The notes below the pieces were generated by a model. It did no database searches. It had not been told where the DNA came from and saw nothing but the letters and a program-made list of their open reading frames with translations. From positions 1 to 40,928 of the forward strand of contig JBNGIS010016721.1 in assembly GCA_049999725.1 (NCBI GenBank): a stretch of DNA of 40,928 bases. Direction: 5' to 3'. Position numbers and translations under genes: made by a program. The stretch comes from Haplomitrium mnioides. Taxonomy: Eukaryota > Marchantiophyta > Haplomitriopsida > Calobryales. This document shows, in pieces, positions 1-8,029 of this stretch; the stretch's first letter is position 1, and each line of letters starts with the position of its first letter.

Positions 1-330
1 AGAATCAGTTGAATTGTGTTTGCTATGTTTGTGGTGAGGAAGAAGACAAGTCTGTCTTGGGTTTGGTGATTGTGAGAGTAGTGTGGGAAGGACAGGTGAG
101 AAGTTCATGATTGTTGAGACCTGAATTCACTAACAAAGGTGTTGGAGAGGAGAGAAGGGGGTGACATATGGACATTGATGCATCACAAAAAGTAGCATTC
201 ACCAAGATAGAACGTGAGCGTCTATGCCAAAATAAGGATGTTTTTATTGTCAACAACTTGGTCATAGGATTGCAAATTGCTCACGTTGCCAAGATCGACC
301 ATGCACTCTTGTTTAAGCAGTAGTTATTGA
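1..330 (+). pseudogene. Element A gag, C-terminal part with CCHC zinc knuckle
   Basis: C-terminal end of the capsid-nucleocapsid polyprotein. Positions 239-280 encode CFYCQQLGHRIANC, a perfect CX2CX4HX4C zinc knuckle used in Gag nucleocapsids to bind RNA. Just upstream, from about 169, a different frame gives MDIDASQKVAFTKIERERLC, the usual lead-in to the knuckle in chromovirus Gags, so a one-base frameshift lies near 236. A stop follows soon after the knuckle. The protease remnant begins about 150 bases further on, in the normal order. Confidence 0.8.
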
Positions 331-424
331 AGATGAAAACTAGTGAAACAACAAACCTTAGTAAAAGCAGTCGGAGGGTTTACAGATAGCTCGATTAGTT
401 CAAATGGAACTGAAATCTCAGTAA

Positions 425-790
425 GAATTCAAAGTAACTTGTTTCATCTAGATAAAATAGTTGATAAGCATTTTTTTTAGAATATTGGTAGACTCTGAAA
501 GTTCTTAAATTTCATGCTTTTAAATTTTGTGAAGAAAATCTAAGCTAAGGAAAGTCTTTTGACTATAGCTGATGGCCAAAAACATGAGGTTTTCAACTTG
601 CACAAGGCATATCTTCTAAGGATTAGCAAAGAGTATGAGGAATCTATGAATTTATTGTTGCATCGGTACAATACGACATTATTTTGGGCTTGTCTTGGCT
701 TGAAGATCGATCCGCTCGAGTTGATGAGGCAAAACGACAAATTCAAGCTACTTTACAAAGAAAGCAAACTTTTTTAAAGCATCTTGCACT
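425..790 (+). pseudogene. Element A aspartic protease remnant
   Basis: Retropepsin domain that would process Gag-Pol. The active-site segment at 483-506 reads ILVDSESS, where retropepsins have a D-S/T-G-A core, so the catalytic Asp is present but the Gly is Glu. The C-terminal part at 559-777 reads as an open frame with TIADGQKHEVFNLHKAYLLR, the usual strand after the flap in chromovirus proteases, and ends in a K/F-rich linker. Several stops interrupt 505-558. Elements B and C carry the same or a similar change, so it may predate these copies. Confidence 0.7.
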
Positions 791-839
791 GTTGGTGAAG
801 AGTCCCAAATAAGTTCAACATAATACTTCATTAGAAAAA

Positions 840-1640
840 GAGCTGCTTGTCTTTACGATATGGATCAAGCCTATAGTGGACTTGAATAAAGAGGGAGGAA
901 AATTTGTACCAACCTCAATGATTGATGATAATTTTAAGAAGTTTGAAGATGTGTTTCAAAATGATTTGCCAAAAAGATTGCCAAATGATCGAGAACTGCC
1001 CTTTTTTATTGAGTTGATGCCAAGAAGTACTCTTTATAATTGACCTACATATTGGTTATCACCACAAGAGTTGGAAGAGCTTCACAAGACCTTGACAGAT
1101 CTTCCTAAAAAGGATTTCATTCAATATAGTACTTTGCTTTGAGGAGCATCAGTATTATTTGTACCAAACAAAGATGTTCGATTTCATTTTTGTACAGATT
1201 ATTGCGGTTTGAACAATCAAATTCTAAAGAATGCTTATCTTTTACCACTTATTGATGATTTGCTGAATCAATTGAGTAGTGCACGATTTATTTCCAAGCT
1301 AGATCTTTGAAGTGGCTATTGGCAAGTTTCTATAAAGCCAAGTGATGTGCTAAGAACATCTTTTTGCACAAGGTATGGGCATTTTGAATGGAAGGTATTT
1401 ACATTTGTTCTCATTAATGCTCTTGCTATATTCATAGATCAAATGCATCAAATTTTTGATAGGCTCTTGGATAAGTCAGTTTTGGTATTCTTGGATGACA
1501 TTGTTATTTCTTGTAAAACTGAAGCTGAGTATCATGATCGTCTAAAAAAAGTATTGCAAAGGTCGTGCAATTGGAAGTTTTAATGCAAGAGGTCCAAGTG
1601 CAAATTTTAGAAGCAAGAGGTTAATTAACTATGGCACAAG
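840..1640 (+). pseudogene. Element A reverse transcriptase domain
   Basis: RNA-dependent DNA polymerase that copies the element's RNA. The lead-in at about 840-1080 ends in WLSPQELEEL, typical of the linker into RT. The fingers/palm follow, with FCTDYCGLNNQ and DLLNQLSSARFISKLDL. The catalytic F-L-D-D is at 1488-1499, and the stretch from 1347 to 1583 is open (RYGHFEWKVF through DRLLDKSVLVFLDDIV). Stops include TGA for an expected Arg in DL-SGYWQV near 1307 and TGA at about 1040. The catalytic Asp pair is kept, but the domain is dead. Confidence 0.88.
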
Positions 1641-2290
1641 ATGTCTGCATATGGTATTAAGATGGAAGAGGAAAAAATTAAAGCTATCACAGAGTGGCCA
1701 ACACCAAAAAAGGCAAAGAACATTAGAGCCTTCAATGGATTAGCATCCTTGTATCAACAATTCATCCATTATTATGCGCATATTGCTGCACCACTTACAG
1801 ATTTGCTGGGCAAGGAGGTCAAGTTTCAATGGACCGCCAAAGAGCAAGAGGCATTTCAAAAGCTAAATGATGTAGTCTTTTCTTGTCTTATTCTACATTG
1901 ATATGATCCAAAGACATGTTTTATAGTTGATTTTGATGCTTTTAATTTTGCTATTGGAGCAATTTTACAACAAGAGTTTCAGGATGGACTTCATTTAATT
2001 GTATTTATATCATGCCAATTAAATAAGGTAGAGAGAAATTATTATACAAAGGTTTGAGAGCAACTGACAATGGTTAATACTACCAAGATGTGGAGACACT
2101 ATCTTTTATGAAGACCTATACTTATGCGCACATATCACAAGTCATTGCTATAAGCGATTTGTTTGGAAAATATGACAAGTCGTTATCACCGATAGAAAGA
2201 TCACTTACAACTCTTCAATATCAAGCTAGAGTACAAGTATTGAAGGTTCCACACCATTCTTAATGCATTATCACAAAGGCCAGATCATCG
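1641..2290 (+). pseudogene. Element A RNase H domain
   Basis: Connection and RNase H region that follows RT in gypsy Pol. It opens with EEEKIKAITEWPTPKKAKN, then a FNGLASLYQQFIHYYA stretch (usually FLGLANFYRRFI) and LTDLLGKEVKFQW. The RNase H core begins near 1925 with a VDFDAF segment, equivalent to the usual TDASD-type first Asp, and continues with AIGAILQQ. Stops at about 1901, 2056 and later break the frame. Element C carries a parallel copy of the same segment at 38110-38790. Confidence 0.82.
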
Positions 2291-2614
2291 AATGAACACA
2301 TATTACATTTGGATGAGGCAACTAGTGGAAGTTATTGCCAAAAACTATAAGAAGATGTTTTTTTTTAGTCTTGTTTTGGTATAATTGGTTGTCAAAGATA
2401 GTAAGTATCATTCTCTTTCTATTTGAGATGGTATTCTCTATCGATGCCATCAAATATATGTTGCACAAGATGATACGATTGAATTACTTGTTAATAAGAA
2501 GCGCATCATATTCCCATATCAAGGCATCTTAGAGTAGATAAAACTATAGAGTTGCTTGAGCATACTTGGTGGTGGCCTAACTTGGCTCGAGATGTTTGTA
2601 GTTTTGTTTATTCG
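2291..2614 (+). pseudogene. Element A integrase, N-terminal zinc-finger part
   Basis: Start of integrase, which joins the cDNA to chromosomal DNA. The sequence matches the corresponding stretch of element C (38820-39135): a Lys/Asn-rich linker, a stretch ending in IPYQGILE-like residues, then TWWWPNL-like and SFVYSC-like residues at about 2560-2620. That is the region leading to the second Cys pair of the HHCC zinc domain. It breaks off at 2614 in the middle of the zinc finger because element B is inserted there; the rest resumes at 5723. Confidence 0.75.
2610..2614. repeat. Target-site duplication of element B, left copy (ATTCG)
   Basis: ATTCG directly before the first LTR. The partner at 5718-5722 is ATTTG, one transition away. 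The 5-bp size is standard for Ty3/gypsy integration. Joining the two flanks restores the integrase zinc-finger sequence found intact in element C at 39118-39145. Confidence 0.85.
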
Positions 2615-3034
2615 TGTAAAAGAAATCAAGGACCAAATCCAAATGAGTAAGAACTCATGGTGAACTCTAATAGAGTTCTTCAATCGAATTCCAATAAAGC
2701 AAGCAAAACGCCAAGCAACCAAAGAACCCAAGTGATTCAAGAGGAACTCCAGAATGAAAAGTGGGGAAATGAAGTCTTTCTATTTATACAAGAGAAGGAA
2801 GTGTCATCCCTTTCTTTCACTTACAAGTCACTTCCAGTTTCAACTCTAAATGTGATGACTTACAAGTCATTTCTAATTTCAACCTTAAAAGTGACCTTAT
2901 ACCACTTCATTTAAAACAACTTCAAAAGCAATTAAATTTAAAATGATTTCAACCCTAAAACTAGCCCTCTACCACTTCTTTAACTCCTCTATGATTTTTT
3001 ATAAATATGACAACATCATGCTTGTACTATTACA
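2615..3034 (-). repeat. Element B 3' LTR (420 bp)
   Basis: Direct repeat of 5298-5717, equal in length. Ends form the short inverted repeat TGTAAAAG/CTATTACA. A TATA box (TATAAATAG on the minus strand) is kept at 2780-2788. Confidence 0.92.
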
Positions 3035-3339
3035 TAATCCATATCTTCTAATCGATGACGTCCTTGTCATGACCGGAAGTTTCAAATAATCAAATAGCTT
3101 CTAGAGCATTCTCAATGCTAGAACATGGCTCCCAAGTAGCATCATGAAGAGGATATCCCTTCCACAAAACTTTACATTGAACTTGAGGATGTCACCCACG
3201 CTTGAAGACTCGTTCAGCCAAAATACAATCCACCTCATATTTTTTATTATCACCAAGAACAATAGGTGGAGAAGGAATCTAAACACGAGAAGGTACTGCA
3301 TTCTTGAGTTGTTGAAATGCCTCTTGCTCTTTGATCGTT
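3035..3339 (-). pseudogene. Element B deletion junction: RNase H scrap fused to chromodomain
   Basis: Read on the minus strand, the end of RT (CEFWKQEV) is followed at once by a scrap of the connection region resembling KEQEAFQ, and then by the C-terminal chromodomain lead-in, PPIVLGDNKKYEVDCILA, at about 3270-3220. By comparison with element A, two internal deletions removed the segment between RT and KEQEAFQ and then all of RNase H and integrase. Downstream, a decayed chromodomain runs to the polypurine region next to the LTR at 3035. The chromodomain would have targeted integration to modified histones. Confidence 0.65.
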
Positions 3340-4135
3340 AGTCACCTCTTGCTTCCAAAACTCACACTTAGACTTCTTGCAATAAAACTTCCAATTTCGT
3401 ACTCTTTGCAAAACTTCTTTGAGATGATCATGATGCTCAACTTCACTTTTACTAAAGATAAGGATATCATCCAAGAACACCAACACTAGCTTATCCAATA
3501 ACCCATCAAAAACTTGATGCATTTGATCCATGAATATCATCGGAGTATTAGTAAGGCCAAATATAAGAACCTTCCACTCAAAATGCTCATATCTTGTACA
3601 AAAAGCTATTTTTGGCACATCACTTGGCTTGATAAGAGTTTTCCAATAGCTACTTCAAAGATCCAACTTAGAATAAAATCTTGCACCATTTAATTGATCC
3701 AACAAATAATCAATACAAGGTAGATGATAGGCATTCTTCACTATTTGGATGTTCATGCCTCAATAATCTGTACAAAGACAAAATCCACCATCATTCTTTG
3801 GAACAAAGAATACCGGAGCTCCCCAAGACAAAGTATTATATTGAATGAATCCTTTTAAAGAAGATTCGTCCAAGTCTTTCAAAGCTTCTCTAATTCTTGT
3901 GGTGATAACCAATATATAGATTGATTATAAGGGATACTTCTTGGTATCAACTCAATTGGAAAAGGAATTACTTAATCATATAGCAACCCCTTTGGAAAAT
4001 CCTTAGGAAACACATCTGCAAACTCCTTCAAAATATTATCTATCATTGAGGTAGGCGTATTTTTTCCTCCCTCCTTACTCAAGTCTATGATGGGCTTGAT
4101 CCAAACAGCAAAAACAAACGACTCTTGCTCCATTG
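3340..4135 (-). pseudogene. Element B reverse transcriptase domain
   Basis: Minus-strand RT homologous to that of element A. The stretch 3250-3618 is one open frame: FCTRYEHFEWKVL, then MDQMHQVFDGLLDKLVLVFLDD, then HHDHLKEVLQRVRNWKFYC. The catalytic F-L-D-D lies at 3466-3477. The upstream part (3620-4135) holds WLSPQELEKL, a stop-broken thumb/finger region and the lead-in KPIIDLSKEGGK. A stop replaces Arg in DL-SSYW near 3655, the same codon that is a stop in elements A and C. Catalytic residues are preserved but the frame is broken. Confidence 0.85.
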
Positions 4136-4530
4136 AATCAACATGCTAAACTAATTTAGGCTTCTTCACCAACAGTATCAAACATCCTAAAAAATTTTCT
4201 TGCCTTGTAAAGTAACTTGAATATCTCATTTTGCCCAATCAAATTGAGCAGATCAATCTTCAAGCCAAAGAAATCCTAAAATGATGTCATATTGTACAAG
4301 TGCAATAACAAATTGTATAAATTCCATATACTCTTTTCCAATTCTTAGAAGGAATGGGTTTTTGAGAGCAAAACACATCATGCTTTTAGCCGTCAACCAT
4401 AGTCACAACACTCCCCTTGAAAGGCCTAAATTTTGCTTTGATCATCTTAGCAAAATGAAGTGACATAAAATTTTTAGAGCTCTCACTATCCACCAACATT
4501 CTACAAGAGTGCTCTTCAATCATACCGTCA
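4136..4530 (-). pseudogene. Element B aspartic protease remnant
   Basis: On the minus strand from about 4520, the sequence reads MLVDSESSKNFMSLHF, the retropepsin active-site segment with Glu in place of the expected Gly after Asp-Ser. It is followed by KAKFRPFKGSVVTMVDG and then a stop-interrupted KHDVLCSQ stretch, matching the TIADGQKHEV strand of element A. It sits between gag and RT in the normal order. Confidence 0.68.
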
Positions 4531-4639
4531 AGATAGAACAAGATACTTCAAATTCTTATCAAAATTTTAGTTCCATGATAGCTTGTGAAGTTCTCAGTAC
4601 GTCATTCGAATGGTTGAGGACGTGGCCTAGCTTGTGTAG

Positions 4640-5260
4640 TAGTAAGTAGTTATTCATGTTGCTCTACCACGCATATTGCTTCTTCTAATTGAGTAGACTC
4701 TCTCGCTATAACTTCCATTCTTGTGCAAGGCTTCAATCCCCGAACAAAGCAGTCTAGTGCTTCTTCTTCTCTTATATCAGGAATTTGCATAATTATATCC
4801 TCAAATTGTGTAACATACCTTATCACTATGCCAAGTTGCTTCAATTAAGCCAATCGATCTCTTGCTACTTTTGAAGTATTTACAACCCTAAATCTTGAAA
4901 TCGTTGCTTCTTTGAATTCACACTAATAAACAATAGGAGCAACAAGTCCACGTTGTGCTTGTTCTATTTGATACCTTCACCAAGTTCTTGCAACTCTTTG
5001 TAATTGACTTGTTGCAAATAAAATTCGTCGACCATCTTCTCTAATGTTTGTAGCTTCAAAATATTGCTTACAATCAAATATAAAGTTCTGATATGCACCA
5101 CAAACCATTTTCCTATCATAAGCTTTTGTCGTTGGAAATCATCTATAATTCTCTTCTTCTCAAAATGTTTCTCTTTCTTTCATTGTCACTTCCAAAAGGC
5201 GTGAACGATGTTCAAGCCTTTGTTGCATCACTTAAACAACCGCCTCTTGATTCTCCATCT
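4640..5260 (-). pseudogene. Element B gag, capsid region
   Basis: Minus-strand Gag. The first part (about 5260-5100) is charged and coiled-coil-like (VMQQRLEHRSRLLEVTMKER). It then reads IFDCKQYFEATNIREDGRRI and ARTWWRYQ-like residues (one Trp now a stop), the hallmark of the retrotransposon Gag capsid domain. The last part, 4650-4844, is open and contains YVTQFEDIIMQIPDIREEEA, FVRGLKPCTRMEV and TQLEEAICVVEQHE, the usual C-terminal half of that domain. No intact zinc knuckle was seen between it and the protease. Confidence 0.8.
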
Positions 5261-5284
5261 AGCTCACTACCAAAAAGAATTGTA

Positions 5285-5297
5285 GCTCTGATACAAA
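5285..5297 (-). promoter_or_regulatory. Primer-binding site of element B (initiator-Met tRNA type)
   Basis: Next to the 5' LTR, the minus strand reads TTTGTATCAGAGC. That differs by one base from the plant initiator-Met tRNA complement (TGGTATCAGAGC), where minus-strand DNA synthesis is primed. It fixes the element's direction as minus. Confidence 0.85.
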
Positions 5298-5717
5298 TGT
5301 AAAAGACCTCAAGAACCAAATCCAAATGAGTAAGAACTCATAGTGAACTCTAATAGAGTTCTTCAACCAAGTGCTAATAAGGCAAGCAAAAAGCCAAGCA
5401 ACTAAAGAACCCAAGTGATTCGAGAGGAACTCTAGAATGATGAGTGGGGCAATGAAGCCTTTTTATTTGTACAAGAGAAGGAGGTGTTATCCCCTTTCCT
5501 TCACTTACAAGTCACTTCCAATTCAACCCTAAAAGTGATCACTTACAAGGCACTTCTAATTTCAACCCTAAAAGTGTTCTTATACCACTTCACTTAAAGT
5601 AACTTCAAAAGCAAGTAAACTTAAAATGATTTCAACCTTAAAATTTACCGTCTACCACTTCCTTTACTCCTCCCTATTTTCTTATAAATAGCACAATATC
5701 ATGCTTGTACTATTACA
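5298..5717 (-). repeat. Element B 5' LTR (420 bp)
   Basis: Same length as 2615-3034 and highly similar; one LTR pair of a single insertion. The TATA box seen in the other LTR is changed here to TACAAATA on the minus strand. Confidence 0.92.
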
Positions 5718-5722
5718 ATTTG
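5718..5722. repeat. Target-site duplication of element B, right copy (ATTTG)
   Basis: Pairs with ATTCG at 2610-2614, with one C-to-T change. Directly after it the integrase zinc-finger reading of element A resumes (KSCQQNKALNQKP). Confidence 0.85.
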
Positions 5723-6400
5723 TATAAAAGTTGTCAACAAAACAAAGCTTTAAATCAAAAACCAGCGGGACTTCTTCAACCACTATCAATTCCTATTGTT
5801 CGTTGGGAGCATGTAAGTTTTGATCTTGTCACTTCACTTCCAACTATGTCTCATGGATTTACTGCCATTGTGGTGTTTGTGGACAAGCTCAACAAACATA
5901 TTCATTTAGTATCGATAGTTGATACAATAGATGATCCACAATTGGCAAAACTTACTTTGATATTGTCTTACATCATCATGGAATGCCCAAAGTATTAATA
6001 TCTAATAGGAATCCATGATTCATTGGAAAGTATTTGCAAGAGTTGTTCAAACTTTTAAAAACCAAGTTGTCTATGTCTATTCATCAATGTTCATCACACC
6101 AATTGGGATAGTTTCTTATCAACGGTGAAGTTTGCCTACAACAACTCCAAACAAGCAAGTACCGGGTTTTCTCCTTTCTTTCTTAATTCGAGTCAACATC
6201 CTCTTGTTCTTTATGGTTTTCTTTCTCTTTCTTCTTCCAATGTTCCAAGTATTTCTACCTTGTTGTTTTGTTTATCTTCTTCTTTGCAAGATGCTTGCAA
6301 TTATCTTACTTTTGCTCAAAATTGGTAAGAATATTATGTCGATAGCCATCGTCATGATTTCTCTTATATTTTAGGTGAACAAGTTATATTATCTACTCAT
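5723..6400 (+). pseudogene. Element A integrase, catalytic core remainder
   Basis: Continues the integrase cut by element B: the zinc-finger end SCQQNKALNQKP, then the core with WEHVSFDLVTSLPTMSHGFT, whose Asp (codon at 5822) is the first catalytic acid. The second-acid segment near 6000 reads as SNRNP where S-D-R-D-P is usual, so that acid is lost. A deletion follows that removes the third (Glu) segment, joining directly to INVHHTNWDSFLSTVKFAYN. The open stretch 6125-6328 includes FAYNNSKQASTGFSPFFLN, typical of the C-terminal end of gypsy integrase cores. Compare element C, 39141-39910, where the deleted part is kept. Confidence 0.82.
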
Positions 6401-6841
6401 GATCCCCCATTGTCTTTAGATACTAAAGTACATAAGTTATCTTCTGCTTGGATTGGTCTTTTCTCTATTTCTCAAGTTATTTCTCTCGTTGCTTATAACT
6501 TGATCTTCCTCTTCATATGAAGATTCATCATCTATTCTATGTCTCTAAAATGAAGTCTTTTGTCTCTACTCTATATTCTTTTCCAAGTCATGTTCAATTT
6601 CCTCCATTAGCTATTGTTCTTGATGATCATGAAGAACTTGAAGTGGACCACATTTTGGCAAACAAAGTTATCAAACAAGTGAGACAACCACAAGCTCAAT
6701 ACAAGGTTTTGCAAAAAGGCTATCTGCTTTATGATGCTACTTGCAAACCTTATTCAAACCTTGAAAATGCTCGAGAGGTTGTTCAATTATTTGAAAGTTA
6801 CGACAATGACAAGGACATTATTGATTGGAAGATGGGAACTA
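6401..6841 (+). pseudogene. Element A integrase C-terminus with chromodomain
   Basis: The open stretch 6517-6846 encodes the end of Pol. It opens with MKIHHLFYVSKMKSF (usually HPVFHVSLLK), then EELEVDHILANKVIKQV, QAQYKVLQKGYLLYDATCKP and LENAREVVQLFESY, a nearly complete chromodomain of about 55 residues. Chromodomains on chromovirus integrases guide insertion into heterochromatin. The stop codon falls at the first bases of the LTR, as is common in gypsy elements. This is the best-preserved open frame of element A. Confidence 0.88.
6826..6841 (+). promoter_or_regulatory. Polypurine tract of element A
   Basis: Purine-rich GGAAGATGGGAACTA-type stretch directly before the LTR start TGTAATAG at 6842; the expected primer site for plus-strand DNA synthesis. 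Confidence 0.7.
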
Positions 6842-7003
6842 TGTAATAGTACAAGCATGATGTTGTGTTATTTATAAGAAAATCAAGAAGAGTGAAGCAA
6901 GTCGTAGAAGGTCGCTTTATTATGTAATAGTACAAGCATGATGTTGTGCTATTTATAAGAAAATAACGAGGTGTGAAGGAAGTGAGAGGGTCATTTTTAG
7001 GAT
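6842..7003 (+). repeat. 81-bp tandem duplication at the LTR start
   Basis: Both units begin TGTAATAGTACAAGCATGAT and continue through TTATAAGAAAA. The second unit runs on into the rest of the LTR. Confidence 0.85.
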
Positions 7004-7171
7004 TGAAATCATTTTAAGTTACTTACTTTTGAAGTTACTTTTAGGTTAAAGTGGGATAAGATTTACTTGCCTTTAAAGTTATTGTTATAAAATTAAGATA
7101 AGATCACTTTTAGGGTTGAAATTGGAAGTGACTTGTAAGTGAAGAAATGAGGATGACATCTTTTTCTCTTG

Positions 7172-7179
7172 TATAAATA
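7172..7179 (+). promoter_or_regulatory. LTR TATA box (TATAAATA)
   Basis: TATAAATA in the middle of the LTR, at the place equivalent to TATAAATAG in the element B LTR (2780-2788, minus strand). It is the likely core promoter of the retrotransposon family. Confidence 0.55.
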
Positions 7180-7304
7180 AAAAGGCTTTATAGCCCCACT
7201 TCTCATTTTGGAGTTCTTTTCAATTTGGTTTGGCTCTTTAGTTGTTTGGCTTTGGCTTGCACTGTTGGTTTTCACTTGCTTATTGGCCTTCAGTTGCATA
7301 ACTC

Positions 7305-7308
7305 TATT
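7305..7308. repeat. Target-site duplication of TIR copy 1, left (TATT)
   Basis: TATT ends the LTR sequence before the element and is repeated at 13892-13895. The uninterrupted LTR copies read CTCTATTAGAG here. Confidence 0.8.
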
Positions 7309-7342
7309 AACAACCACTAATTTGAACTAGGAATAGACTACT
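7309..7342 (+). repeat. Terminal inverted repeat, copy 1 left
   Basis: Aligns without gaps to the other ends listed. Consensus of all ends: AACAA, then CCGCTACT, then TTGAACCAGGAA, then CCGCTACT. Confidence 0.8.
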
Positions 7343-8029
7343 CAAAACAAGAACTTTTTTTAAAAGAAAAAAATAGAGAAAACAAGGTTATTTAAAAAAA
7401 AACTATGTGAGTTTTTTAGTTTCATTTTTTGTCGTTTTAACAAGCATGATAGAGCAAGATTCAATTTCATTATGCAAAACCAAACGTTGTTTTTAGTTTT
7501 CATGAAAATATTGGACTTCTCGAAATCAATGAAAAGTATAAAAATTATGGTGTGTTTTCACAAGAAACTTGCATTTATCATTGATTATATTTAGAAGCCC
7601 AAAAATTAAAGTATACATCAAAATAAGTTATTTTGAAATCAGTTTAGTTGTACAAACTCTATGTGCACATAGACATGGTGCTCCTTAGAACTTATATTTT
7701 GGAAAAAAAAATAGAAAACATGAGGAAAATAACCAAGCACACTAGAAGTCAATAGAATTAGTTTGGAATCATAAAGCACAATAACCAACAAAATAAAATG
7801 TTACATGGATTTTGGAGCTCTATTTTCAAGTTCAAGCAAGAAAGAAGCTTTCTTTTTAGCTAGAAATCAATGAGCAAAAAAGTTATAGTGGGCATATTTT
7901 GGATGGTTTCAACAATTAAAAATATTTTATGATTCAAAGAATCATATATGCAAAGGAGTCATAAATCAAAACCAAAAAGGAAGTGGCTTTAGAAATTTAC
8001 TTCAGAGTGCAAACAAAGCAATATCTCCA
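7343..8029. other. Copy 1 left subterminal non-coding region
   Basis: AT-rich, closely similar to 29234-30016 in copy 3. A perfect palindrome TATGTGCACATA lies at 7660-7671 and recurs at 29571-29582, about 350-370 bp from each left end. No coding capacity was recognised. Confidence 0.6.

Larger units (their letters stand above)
2615..5717 (-). mobile_element. Ty3/gypsy element B, nested and internally deleted
   Basis: A 3,103-bp LTR retrotransposon in reverse orientation, inserted in the integrase of element A. Both LTRs are 420 bp, start TGTAA and end TTACA on the minus strand, and are flanked by a 5-bp duplication. On the minus strand the order is 5' LTR (5298-5717), primer-binding site, gag, protease, RT, a short RNase H remnant, chromodomain, 3' LTR (2615-3034). 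RNase H and integrase are nearly all deleted, so it could not have moved alone in this form. Its LTRs closely resemble the 3' LTR of A, so B belongs to the same family. Confidence 0.9.
6842..7308 (+). repeat. Element A 3' LTR, first part (interrupted)
   Basis: Homologous to the element B LTRs in reverse complement, starting TGTAATAGTACAAGC. It is cut after position 7308 by TIR copy 1 and resumes at 13896. The first 81 bp occur twice in tandem (6842-6922 and 6923-7003), which accounts for its extra length over the 420-bp LTRs of B. Confidence 0.88.
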
